Of a DNA stretch of 46,915 bases, positions 1 to 7,939 are shown piece by piece (position 1 is the stretch's first letter; the number at the start of each line of letters is the position of its first letter). Under the pieces are notes generated by a model, which was given only the letters and a program-made list of their open reading frames with translations, was not told the DNA's origin and made no database searches. The position numbers and the translations under genes are program-made. This stretch comes from Caldilineaceae bacterium (GTDB taxonomy: Bacteria; Chloroflexota; Anaerolineae; Caldilineales; Caldilineaceae): contig JAPPAJ010000050.1 of assembly GCA_026705565.1 (NCBI GenBank), positions 1-46,915 on the forward strand. The letters run 5' to 3'.

Positions 1-2
1 TG

Positions 3-2114
3 CAGGCCGAGTTGGTCCGCCATCCCGGCTTCGCACGCGACATGGCATCGCTTTGGCACCAGTTGCAGCTCAAGCAGGGACGGCTCCCCGGTCCCGCGCA
101 TCCAACCCCGGCCCTGCCCGCGGGCACCCGCAACCGGGATCGCGGCAACGGATCCGCCATGCCGCTCCTCCATGCCCTGCCGACCGGAATCCGGAATCTG
201 TGGACGGTCGGCGTTGGACCGGAGATCACCGACTCCCTCGTGGCATTTGTCACGCGGGAGCACCGGGAACAGGATCTGCCCGCACGCGGCCGCATCCTGG
301 CCGAACACATGGCGAACTACCTGCGGCTCTCGGGCCAACCCGACACCAGTGACGACCAGACTCCCCGCTACCACGACCGCCTCCTGCTCGACCTGCTGGA
401 GGACCATCTGGCCCTGGACACGGAACCGCCGCGCGTGCGCGGCACGCGCGACGGCACACCGTCCCCCGATCCCGAACCTGCCCCTGCCGCCAAGCAACCA
501 TTGAAGGACACCCTGACCCGCCACGCAGAACTGGAGTGTCCCGACCGGGTCTGGATCGGCACGCCCCTGGTGCCGATCAAGGTCCGTCTCCTGGCACCGG
601 ATCCCGATGATCCGGCCGCGCGCCTGGCCATGGAACTGCAGCCGGACCTGCCCATCCACATCTGGCTGACGGCGCCGGGCTTCGACGTGCTGGGATCCCA
701 GCTGTACACCCTCTGGCTGGAACCTGACGCACCGCGGCAGGAGATCACGTTCGAACTTCAACCCCGAACGGCCGGCGCGGCCCACCTGATGGTGCAGTTC
801 CTGCAGGAAGGGACTCCGCTCGGATCGATCATGGCAGGCATCGAAATCGAGGAACAGGTCACCACCACGGTCAAAAATCGCTTCGTGCGGGCCGACCACC
901 TTGCGGTTGGGGACAAGTCCGAATCTCCGGACCTGACCCTCTTCGTGCACTACGACATGATGCAGGCCCAGCCCCGGTTGCTCTTCAACCTGTACCGGGA
1001 CGGCCAACTGTCGGAAAGCTGGCCCCCCGCCGTCCTGCACGCGGACACCCGCAGCTACCACGCCGAGATCTACCAGCGGCTGTCGGACCTGACCGATGTG
1101 TTCGACATCCAGCGGGACAGTCCCGACACCATGGAGGCGGTGGACCGCCAGTTGCGCAGCTTGGGACAAAGCCTGTGGAACGACCTGATTCCCGAAGGCC
1201 TGCAGCAGTTGTACGCCCTGGAACGGGCGGAATGGCACGGCCGTTCCCTGCTCGTCGTGACCGACGAGCCCCACATCCCCTGGGAACTGATGTGGCCCTA
1301 CGGCTACCAGGGCGAAAGTTGGGAGGACGAACAGCCCTGGTGCATGTCCATGCGCATGACCCGCTGGCTTCACCAGGACGGTGAAGGCGCGGGCCTCCAC
1401 GGACCGCCATCCCAACTGGAGATCGAGCGATTTGCGTTCGCAGGTCCGAGCGACCTGTCCCTGGCGGCGATCGAAACGGAAGGCCGCCAGCTGCGGACCC
1501 TCATGCAAACAGCCGGCATTCGTGATGCCGGCCTGGACCTCGGTTCACTCGCCCGTATTCAGGCACTGCTCGAAAGCGGAGACTACGACTGGCTGCACCT
1601 GGCATCGCACGGGGAATTTTCGGCCGAGCGGCCGGATTCCGGGTCGGCCATCCTGCTGGAGGGCGGAGAAGCCCTGGCACCCGATGCGCTGATTGGGCCC
1701 CAGGTACAGGGACACATCTTCCGGCAACGGCCGTCGTTCGTGCTCAATGCCTGCCATGCCGGTCGCCAGGGCTGGGCCCTGACCCAGCTGGGCGGTTGGG
1801 TCAACAGACTGGTGGGTTCGGGCGCCGGTCTGTTTGTAGGTCCCTTGTGGACGGTTACGGACAGCTCCGCCCAACTCTTCGCCGTTCAGTTCTATGAACG
1901 GCTGCTGGCCGGCGACACGGTGGCCGAGGCCCTGCACGCGGCCCGCCGGCAAATCCGGGAGCTGGGAGACCCCACCTGGCTGGCCTACAGTGCCTATGCC
2001 CATCCGAACGCGCGGCTGGCGCGCACCGCGGGGCCCGGATCAGACCACGGCCAGGCTCCTTTCATGGACGAGACCGACCGCAGCCTCCCCAACGGCGGCA
2101 ATCTGGGCTCCTGA
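3..2114 (+). CDS. CHAT-domain (caspase-like) protein, 5' end outside window
   Basis: Cysteine peptidase-like protein of the CHAT (caspase HetF-associated with TPRs) family. The reading frame is open to the window edge; a TTG at 12 is only an internal candidate start, so the true N-terminus is probably upstream. About 700 residues are visible. The C-terminal third carries the family signature: a VTDEPHIPWELMWPY segment near residue 420, the His of LHLASHGEF (H533 counted from position 12) and the Cys of VLNACHAG (C581), spaced as in a caspase dyad. A final block (GAGLFVGPLWTVTDSSAQLF) follows. The middle part resembles the beta-rich region that often precedes CHAT domains. No partner gene is visible because the upstream side is cut. 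CHAT proteins act in bacterial proteolytic signalling or defence (family knowledge); the substrate is unknown. Its last 75 bases overlap the convergent aldolase gene. Confidence 0.85.
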   Translation, partial: QAELVRHPGFARDMASLWHQLQLKQGRLPGPAHPTPALPAGTRNRDRGNGSAMPLLHALPTGIRNLWTVGVGPEITDSLVAFVTREHREQDLPARGRILAEHMANYLRLSGQPDTSDDQTPRYHDRLLLDLLEDHLALDTEPPRVRGTRDGTPSPDPEPAPAAKQPLKDTLTRHAELECPDRVWIGTPLVPIKVRLLAPDPDDPAARLAMELQPDLPIHIWLTAPGFDVLGSQLYTLWLEPDAPRQEITFELQPRTAGAAHLMVQFLQEGTPLGSIMAGIEIEEQVTTTVKNRFVRADHLAVGDKSESPDLTLFVHYDMMQAQPRLLFNLYRDGQLSESWPPAVLHADTRSYHAEIYQRLSDLTDVFDIQRDSPDTMEAVDRQLRSLGQSLWNDLIPEGLQQLYALERAEWHGRSLLVVTDEPHIPWELMWPYGYQGESWEDEQPWCMSMRMTRWLHQDGEGAGLHGPPSQLEIERFAFAGPSDLSLAAIETEGRQLRTLMQTAGIRDAGLDLGSLARIQALLESGDYDWLHLASHGEFSAERPDSGSAILLEGGEALAPDALIGPQVQGHIFRQRPSFVLNACHAGRQGWALTQLGGWVNRLVGSGAGLFVGPLWTVTDSSAQLFAVQFYERLLAGDTVAEALHAARRQIRELGDPTWLAYSAYAHPNARLARTAGPGSDHGQAPFMDETDRSLPNGGNLGS

Positions 2115-2945
2115 AGCCGGAGACATCGGCGAACGCGGGAAGCCTCCGTCACGGTCCTGCAGTGCCATCACAGCCCTGACGGCGGCCGGCAGGTTGTCGC
2201 CCTCGATGGCGTTCCAAAGCGGCAACAGCCGGTGGTGCAATGCCAAGGCCAGCTCGTGGTCGCCGGCCCGAACCGCATCCCACAGGGCCACGCAGGTGGC
2301 CGGGGCGGCGGTGAGGATGGCGGCGATGGCACCTTGGGCTCCCAGGCAGAAGGACGGATACAGCAAGGCGTCGACCGCGGACAGGATGGTGTCTTCCGGA
2401 TCCGACAGCATCAGCAGATCCGCCAGCAACTTCATGTCGCCCGCGCTTTGCTTGACCCCCTGCACCGCGGGCACCTCGCGCATGATGCGCGTCAGAAGCT
2501 GCGGCGACAAGTAGATGTGCGGCACCACGTTGTAAATCAGGATCGGGATGTCCACCACCTCGGCCATCGAGGCGAAGTGGCGGAGGTGCATCTCGTCGGT
2601 CGGCTTGAACAGATAGTGCACCGGTGTGACTTGCAGGGCGGCCACGTCCAGATCCGCCAGCAGTCGCACGCGATTGCGGGCCTGCCGCGTGCTGTCCACA
2701 ATGACCCCGGCGATGACGGGCACGCGGCCTGCCGCGGCCTCGACGGCCGTCCCGACCGCCGTGCGCAGTTCCTCGTCGGTCAGGGTGTGGCCTTCCCCGG
2801 TGCTGCCACCCACGGCCAGTCCGTGGACCCCGGCGCCTTCGATCAGGTATTCCACGTCGGCGGCCAGTGCCGCCGCATCCAGCTCTTCCCGGTCATCGAA
2901 GGGGGTGACCATGGGCGGGATGATGCCAAACAGGCTTTCAATCAT
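2040..2945 (-). CDS. Dihydrodipicolinate synthase / N-acetylneuraminate lyase family aldolase
   Basis: A 301-aa class I pyruvate-dependent aldolase of the DapA/NanA superfamily, forming a Schiff base with pyruvate or another 2-oxo acid. Visible motifs are GGSTGEG (residues 46-52, carboxylate-binding loop), Tyr138 in IYNVVP and the Schiff-base Lys165 in VQGVKQSAGD. Length fits the family. It is the last gene of a minus-strand run (peptidase T, the 97-aa protein, this gene) with gaps of 42 and 51 bases, so probably co-transcribed. With a sugar-lactonase gene divergent nearby, a catabolic role in sugar acid or amino acid breakdown is more likely than lysine synthesis, but the exact substrate cannot be read. 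Its 3' end overlaps the convergent CHAT gene by 75 bases. Confidence 0.88.
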   Translation of the reverse strand: MIESLFGIIPPMVTPFDDREELDAAALAADVEYLIEGAGVHGLAVGGSTGEGHTLTDEELRTAVGTAVEAAAGRVPVIAGVIVDSTRQARNRVRLLADLDVAALQVTPVHYLFKPTDEMHLRHFASMAEVVDIPILIYNVVPHIYLSPQLLTRIMREVPAVQGVKQSAGDMKLLADLLMLSDPEDTILSAVDALLYPSFCLGAQGAIAAILTAAPATCVALWDAVRAGDHELALALHHRLLPLWNAIEGDNLPAAVRAVMALQDRDGGFPRSPMSPASGAQIAAVGEAAVGLVHERSLAVV

Positions 2946-2996
2946 GGTGGTGGTGTCCGATGGTTTAGAGGATTTGGGGGTTGGGGAAGGCCGTTA

Positions 2997-3290
2997 TCAG
3001 GCGTTCAGCAGGCCCGCGGCAATCTCGTCCCATTCGTCCGTCAGGGATGCCTCCGACGGTGATTTGCCGGCCCGGCCGTACCAGTACCGGGCATTGGGCA
3101 GATCCCCTTCCTCGCGGTGCAGCCAGGCATGCACCCAGGCGGATCCGTTGGCATCGTCCTGGTCCTGCAACAGGTCGTGGGAACGGTGCCACTCTCCCTT
3201 GCCGCCCCACCACAGTGCCTCCAAGGGCACTCCAAGCCCCTCCGGCGGGGCCGTCTGCTCAAGTGATGCGCGAAAACCCTGGGCGTCCAT
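2997..3290 (-). CDS. Conserved 97-aa hypothetical protein
   Basis: A small acidic, Trp-rich protein lying between peptidase T and the aldolase on the same strand. It looks like a conserved family I recall as unnamed small proteins with the pattern ALWWGGKGEWHRSHDL near residue 25 and EGDLPNARYWYGRAG near residue 62. The second motif resembles one half of a tetratricopeptide-type helical hairpin. There is no signal peptide or membrane segment. The start at 3290 is 42 bases downstream of the peptidase T stop. Function is unknown. The operon position suggests a helper for peptide or amino acid catabolism, but this is only an inference. Confidence 0.7.
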   Translation of the reverse strand: MDAQGFRASLEQTAPPEGLGVPLEALWWGGKGEWHRSHDLLQDQDDANGSAWVHAWLHREEGDLPNARYWYGRAGKSPSEASLTDEWDEIAAGLLNA

Positions 3291-3332
3291 GGCTGTGTCC
3301 TTCTGGTTGACGGAAAAGGCACCGCGCCTGGT

Positions 3333-4580
3333 TCAGGCCTCGGTCCACAGCTCCGCAATGCGAAGGCAGGTGCGAACCGCCAGTGCCATGTCCTGGATCG
3401 TAACCCACTCCAGGGGGCCGTGCACATCATGCATGCCGGTGAACAGGTTGGGGGTGGGCACCCCTTTTTCGGTGAGCCGGGAGCCGTCGGTGCCGCCCCG
3501 GATGGGCTCATCCACGGGTTCGAGGCCGGTGTCGCGCATGGCCTGCCGGGCGATCTCCACCGGGGTCATGTCCTCCTGCAGCCACTGCCCCATGTTGCGG
3601 TACTGTGCCTTGATGTCGCAGCGGATGCCGGCGCGCGGATGGGCCGCCTGCATGGCCTCGGCCAGCAGGGACAACACCTTCCCGTGTTCCGCCAGACGAT
3701 CGTTGTCGAAGTCGCGCAGGATGTAGCGAAGTTCGGCCTCGGCCGCGTTGCCCGCCATCTCGTACAGGTGGATGAAACCCTCCCTGTCCTTCGTGGTCTC
3801 CGGCGTCCGCGCATGTTCCGGCAGCGCGGCGTGGAACTTGGCGGCCAGCGTGCAGGCATTGACCAGATCGTGATAGGCCGTGCCGGGATGGACCGAAACG
3901 CCGCGGAACGTCACGACGGCCATGTTCGCCGAAAAGGTTTCGCTGGATATCTCACCGGTGTTGCCTCCATCCAGGGTGTAGGCCCAGCGCGCGTCCAGAT
4001 CCCCCGGCGTGAGGTGGTCCACGCCCCGGCCGATTTCCTCGTCCGGCGTAAAGCAGAGGCGGATGCGTCCGTGTTCCGTACCGGACTTCTCCAGCAGGCT
4101 GCGCGCCATGCTCATCACGATTGCAACACCGGCCTTGTCGTCGGCGCCCAGCAATGTGTCCCCGCTGGCGGTCACAACATCCTGGCCAATCTTGGCCTTG
4201 AGATCGGGGGAACGCTCCGATGACAGCACCAGAGCTTCGTCCTTGGGGAACGTGATGGGCGTGCCATCCCAGGAGCGGTGGACACGCGGTTCGACCCCCA
4301 GGCCGGGAAATGCTTCCGTCGTGTCCACATGGGCCATGAAGGCGATCGTCGGGGCCGCGCCACCACCCGCGGTTGCGGGGATGGTGGCCAGCACTGTGGC
4401 GTAGTCCGTCAACTGCACATCTTCGGCCCCGAGCTGTTCAAGTTCCACTTCCAACATGCGCAGCAGATCCAACTGCCGTTCGGTCGAGGGGACGGATGTC
4501 GAGTCGGCATCCGACTCCGTGTCCACCTGCACGTAGCGGAGGAAGCGCTCCTCCAGGTCCCGGTGCAAATCAAATGTCAT
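3333..4580 (-). CDS. pepT: Peptidase T (tripeptide aminopeptidase, M20B)
   Basis: A 415-aa cytoplasmic di-zinc exopeptidase that removes the N-terminal residue from tripeptides. Zinc-site residues are visible: His84 and Asp86 in FMAHVDTTEAFPG, Asp147 in LLGADDKAG (bridging), Glu181/Glu182 in CFTPDEEIGRG, Asp204 in YTLDGGNTG and the late His in TGMHDVHGP. GVSVHPGTA marks the dimerisation domain insert. Length matches PepT. The start is supported by GGAGG seven bases before the ATG. It is first in a three-gene minus-strand run and is divergent from the SMP-30 gene across 121 bases. It probably works downstream of a peptide importer. Confidence 0.93.
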   Translation of the reverse strand: MTFDLHRDLEERFLRYVQVDTESDADSTSVPSTERQLDLLRMLEVELEQLGAEDVQLTDYATVLATIPATAGGGAAPTIAFMAHVDTTEAFPGLGVEPRVHRSWDGTPITFPKDEALVLSSERSPDLKAKIGQDVVTASGDTLLGADDKAGVAIVMSMARSLLEKSGTEHGRIRLCFTPDEEIGRGVDHLTPGDLDARWAYTLDGGNTGEISSETFSANMAVVTFRGVSVHPGTAYHDLVNACTLAAKFHAALPEHARTPETTKDREGFIHLYEMAGNAAEAELRYILRDFDNDRLAEHGKVLSLLAEAMQAAHPRAGIRCDIKAQYRNMGQWLQEDMTPVEIARQAMRDTGLEPVDEPIRGGTDGSRLTEKGVPTPNLFTGMHDVHGPLEWVTIQDMALAVRTCLRIAELWTEA

Positions 4581-4701
4581 GAGGGTTCCTCCGATCGTGG
4601 CAGCAAGCTGGCCGGGATGCAGGTACGGCCTGCCCTAGAATAAGCCAATTGGCCGTCCTCGGAGAGGCGGCCGTTGCAGGCAATGCAAAGGACTGAACGG
4701 C

Positions 4702-5697
4702 ATGGACGACAAACAGCGGCAACTCGGTGAAGCGGCGGCGCAGCGCGACTGGGTCAATGGCATCACGCGTTACCCGGACCCCGCGGTGGAGGTTGTGGAC
4801 GACAGTTTCCGGAAATACATCAACGCCAATGCCGCCCTGGAGCGGCTGTGGACCGGTGCCAGGTGGACCGAGGGGCCGGTTTGGTTCGGCGACCGGAACA
4901 GCCTGCTGTTCAGCGACATTCCCAACAACCGCATCATGTGCTGGCATGCGCCATCGGGCCAGACCTCTGTCTATCGGGAGCCCTCCAACAACACCAACGG
5001 ACACACCCGGGATCGCGAGGGACGCTTGGTTTCCTGCGAGCACCGGACGCGCCGCGTCACGCGCACGGAGCATGACGGCTCCGTCACCGTGCTGGCCGAT
5101 TCCTACCAGGGAAAACGCCTCAACGCGCCCAACGACGTGGTGGTCAAGTCCGACGGCAGCGTGTGGTTCACGGATCCCGGCTACGGCATCCTGCACAACT
5201 ACGAAGGCGGAGTTGCGGAATCCGAGCTTCCGACCAACGTGTATCGCCTGGATCCCCTGTCGGGACGGCTTGAAGCGGTCGTTACCGACTTTGCCAAGCC
5301 GAACGGCCTCTGCTTCTCCCCCGATGAATCACTCCTCTACATCAGCGATACGGCCACCAGCCACGATCCGGATGGCAATGCCCACATCCGAGTGTTTGAG
5401 GTTGATGGTGACTCGGTACGCGGCGGCCGGGAGTTTGTGGACATGCGTCCGGCGGTGTCCGACGGGTTCCGGGCAGACATGGACGGCAACATCTGGACCA
5501 GTTCCGGCTGGGCCGGCCCGGGCCTGGACGGAGTGCAGGTGTTCAACCCGGCCGGAGACCTCATTGGCCGCATCCACCTGCCGGAAATCTGTGCCAACGT
5601 CTGCTTCGGCGGTCCCCACCGCAACCGGCTGTTCATGATGGGCAGCCAGTCGGTCTACCACCTGTGGACAGAAGCAATCGGGGCACAGCGTCCGTAG
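4702..5697 (+). CDS. SMP-30/gluconolactonase family lactonase
   Basis: A 331-aa six-bladed beta-propeller metal-dependent lactonase of the SMP-30/gluconolactonase/LRE group, which opens sugar or related lactones. Likely metal ligands by family pattern are Glu57 (TEGPVWFG), Asn144 (APNDVVV), Asn201 (KPNGLCFSPD) and Asp255 (VSDGFRADMDGNIW). The N-terminus has no signal peptide, so it is cytoplasmic. An AAGGA-like site lies upstream of the ATG. It ends in TAG, showing that TAG is an ordinary stop here. AT-rich DNA starts directly after the stop, and a degraded copy of this gene's 3' end lies about 14.3 kb away at 19915-20022. Confidence 0.9.
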   Translation: MDDKQRQLGEAAAQRDWVNGITRYPDPAVEVVDDSFRKYINANAALERLWTGARWTEGPVWFGDRNSLLFSDIPNNRIMCWHAPSGQTSVYREPSNNTNGHTRDREGRLVSCEHRTRRVTRTEHDGSVTVLADSYQGKRLNAPNDVVVKSDGSVWFTDPGYGILHNYEGGVAESELPTNVYRLDPLSGRLEAVVTDFAKPNGLCFSPDESLLYISDTATSHDPDGNAHIRVFEVDGDSVRGGREFVDMRPAVSDGFRADMDGNIWTSSGWAGPGLDGVQVFNPAGDLIGRIHLPEICANVCFGGPHRNRLFMMGSQSVYHLWTEAIGAQRP

Positions 5698-5890
5698 AAT
5701 AGTCAATATTCCATCGGCCCGCGGACGAAGCTCCCCATCTCTTATCAACAATAACCCAATCATGCCCTCACAATTCACGCTCAATTGAAAATCACATTTA
5801 TTTCCAAATTTCACTGCCCATCAAGGACCACAATACCAACGCACGTCCCACAGTCTCAGAAGTTCTGCAACAATTCAAGTTGACATCATC
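5698..5890. other. AT-rich intergenic junction
   Basis: The region between the lactonase stop and the DUF262 gene is much richer in A and T than the preceding 5.7 kb. It begins with a short inverted repeat (gaata/tattc around 5698-5712) directly after the stop codon. No gene is seen. It marks the left edge of the accessory region. Confidence 0.5.
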
Positions 5891-7492
5891 ATGAAACACA
5901 GCCAACCAACTGCCGCTTCAATTGTCAAGTCTGCCCACGATGGGGAGTTCGCTGTCCCAGAATTCCAACGCGGCTTCGTATGGACTGTTGGCAAAGTTCG
6001 AGAACTCGCCGACTCCCTGACACGCAATTTCCCTGTTGGCAGCATCCTGACATGGAAATCCAGCACTGCCATCCAGCGAGGTGACGCCGACACGACCAGC
6101 CAAAAATCTTGGATAATTGACGGCCAACAACGAACCACAGCGCTGTGTACCTTACTAGGCGACCGCCCAGCGTGGTGGGACAGCAACAACCGTACTTGGA
6201 CCGACCATTTGAACGCCTTTGATGTGCGTCTCGACATCGGAGAAAACGATTGGACATTCGTCACTCGCAAATCGCTTGCTGGTCGTTACATCCGAGTCAG
6301 AGACATATTGAACTCGGATGACTTGTATGCTCTAGCTAAAGAACTTGCTCACGGCGGCCATGCATTCACATCAAACATAAGCGTTCTTGCAAACCACTTA
6401 CAAGCAGTGGCTAAGATCAAGGATGCGATTCTACCTAATGTCGAGATCGACGATACTATTGAACTAACTGAAGTTGCCGAAATTTTTAAACGGTTAAATT
6501 CTACAGGAACACGAATCAAGCAGGCAGACATTTATCTGGGAGTGGTCGCATCTAGAAATCCTGGTTGGGTTAATAGAAACTTCCTTAAATTCATTAGAGA
6601 GCTTGACACACAGGGGTTTGATCTTGAACCATCATTTTTGTTTCGAACATTTACAGGAATTGGAGCTGGAAAGAGTAGATTTCGCAACATTGATCAAGGA
6701 TTTTGGGAGAATCTTGACGGCAGCCCAGCTTGGGAAAAAACACAAAGAGCGCTATTGTCAGTGTGCCAAGGACTCCGCCAATTTGGAATTATAAATTCCA
6801 GGCTAGCTTTGAGCTCTAACGCTATCGTTGCTGCAGCGGTGTATCGGGCTCAGTTTCCAGAAGGATCTTTTGGACCAATTTTATCATGGATGTTGAATTC
6901 TGTTAAAGAAGGGTTTTTTAGTGGTCCAACAGAAACAAAGATGGACCGAGTGATAAGTATTGTGCGCAATTCAGTCTCCAAGGATGATGCCTTGAACGGT
7001 TTGCACTCTCTTTTATTGAACAATTCACCAGTGTTTACTCCAGAAGAATTTGTCGAGACAGGCAGCCGTCGCAACTCCGTACAAAGACTGATGATATATC
7101 TCATTGCATTCAAAAATGATGCCCAAGATTGGAACACAGACGGGTACAAAATCAGGGCAGAAGCAGTAGGCAGCTATGCACCTGAGTGGCATCATATTTT
7201 TCCTCGCAAGTGGCTCAGTGACAATTTATCCATCGTCGATGACAATACCATTGACTCAGTTGCAAACATGGCAGTGATTAGTGGAGAAGCAAATCGGAAA
7301 ATCGCCACTAGGTCGCCCAAGGAATACGTCGCCGATCTCGACCTGGCGTCCCGGGGACTGTTAGATCAACAGGCGGTACCTGATCCTACATATGTTGAAC
7401 CGTCTCAATATGAAGATTGGCTCCGTAACAGGGCGAAATGGCTTGCGAAACAATCCAATGACTACTTAACAAAATTCCTCAGTAACGGTTGA
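5891..7492 (+). CDS. DUF262 + C-terminal HNH-type nuclease protein (GmrSD-like)
   Basis: A 533-aa protein with an N-terminal DUF262 domain and a C-terminal HNH-like domain. DUF262 carries the nucleotide-handling motif IIDGQQRTTAL (Asp77-Arg81). The C-terminal EWHHIFPRKWL (His434, His435), with later Asn459 and Asn468, fits the DUF1524/HNH pattern of GmrSD-type Type IV restriction enzymes and related defence proteins. Such proteins cut modified or foreign DNA (family knowledge); the target here is unknown. It is a single gene with no methyltransferase next to it. Base composition is clearly more AT-rich than its neighbours, which suggests recent transfer. No strong Shine-Dalgarno sequence precedes the ATG. 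Confidence 0.87.
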   Translation: MKHSQPTAASIVKSAHDGEFAVPEFQRGFVWTVGKVRELADSLTRNFPVGSILTWKSSTAIQRGDADTTSQKSWIIDGQQRTTALCTLLGDRPAWWDSNNRTWTDHLNAFDVRLDIGENDWTFVTRKSLAGRYIRVRDILNSDDLYALAKELAHGGHAFTSNISVLANHLQAVAKIKDAILPNVEIDDTIELTEVAEIFKRLNSTGTRIKQADIYLGVVASRNPGWVNRNFLKFIRELDTQGFDLEPSFLFRTFTGIGAGKSRFRNIDQGFWENLDGSPAWEKTQRALLSVCQGLRQFGIINSRLALSSNAIVAAAVYRAQFPEGSFGPILSWMLNSVKEGFFSGPTETKMDRVISIVRNSVSKDDALNGLHSLLLNNSPVFTPEEFVETGSRRNSVQRLMIYLIAFKNDAQDWNTDGYKIRAEAVGSYAPEWHHIFPRKWLSDNLSIVDDNTIDSVANMAVISGEANRKIATRSPKEYVADLDLASRGLLDQQAVPDPTYVEPSQYEDWLRNRAKWLAKQSNDYLTKFLSNG

Positions 7493-7502
7493 TTCTCTTC
7501 CG

Positions 7503-7862
7503 AGTGTGTGAATTCTTAGTATAGAGGTGAGTTGCGGGCTGCCGGGACGCCAGTCTTCCCAAGACCACTGCCCAAGTTGGAGTGCGATTGCCCTGCTAGG
7601 GTACCCCAGCATTGTGAACGGCAAGGTCCCAGTCGGCCGATTTCCCGATGAGCCTCACTCCTACTTTGACTACCGCGGCTCATATTCAAATCGCGTGCCT
7701 TTCGCCTGCTGTGCCCTCGTGGGCGGGGCCGGTAAGGTGCACTGCCGCGTCAAACAGAATCTGGCAACCCGCAGCGAGATCCTCAGGGGTTACACTCTCG
7801 ATTTCGTTGTGGCTGATGCCGTCCTTGCTGGGCACAAAGTTCAAGGCCATAGGTGCAACCTA
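7503..7862. repeat. Left copy of ~355-bp direct repeat (M20 3' end and downstream)
   Basis: This segment matches 17057-17412 in the same orientation across its whole length with scattered substitutions and a few indels (alignment by eye). It contains the last 58 codons of an M20 amidohydrolase (minus strand) plus about 180 bases beyond its stop. Similarity ends near 7862, where transposon-related sequence begins, and near 7503, eleven bases after the DUF262 stop. In both copies the minus strand of the non-M20 part can be read as a short fragment like LDLAVDNAGTP, reminiscent of short-chain dehydrogenases, but this is weak. Confidence 0.85.
7686..7861 (-). pseudogene. Truncated C-terminus of M20 amidohydrolase
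   Basis: Reading the minus strand gives 58 uninterrupted codons ending in GERHAI and a stop, including the metal-ligand segment KDGISHNEIES. They align without gaps with the C-terminus of the intact M20 enzyme at 17233-18498. The rest of the gene is missing; the break at about 7861 adjoins the decayed transposase region. The frame is preserved although the fragment has no start, which suggests fairly recent truncation or recombination with the intact copy. Confidence 0.8.
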
Positions 7863-7939
7863 TTAGTGCAACGAAACTTTGAGAGGCAGAATTCCGGTGT
7901 TTGGATTCCCTCAGTTCCCGCCTCCCCATATCCCTAGCC

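Noticed and set aside
7527-7937. Plus-strand frames in both copies of the direct repeat that share similar translations (also 17062-17403)
   Set aside because: The similarity follows from the duplicated M20 3' end read on the wrong strand; the minus strand holds the real coding sequence.
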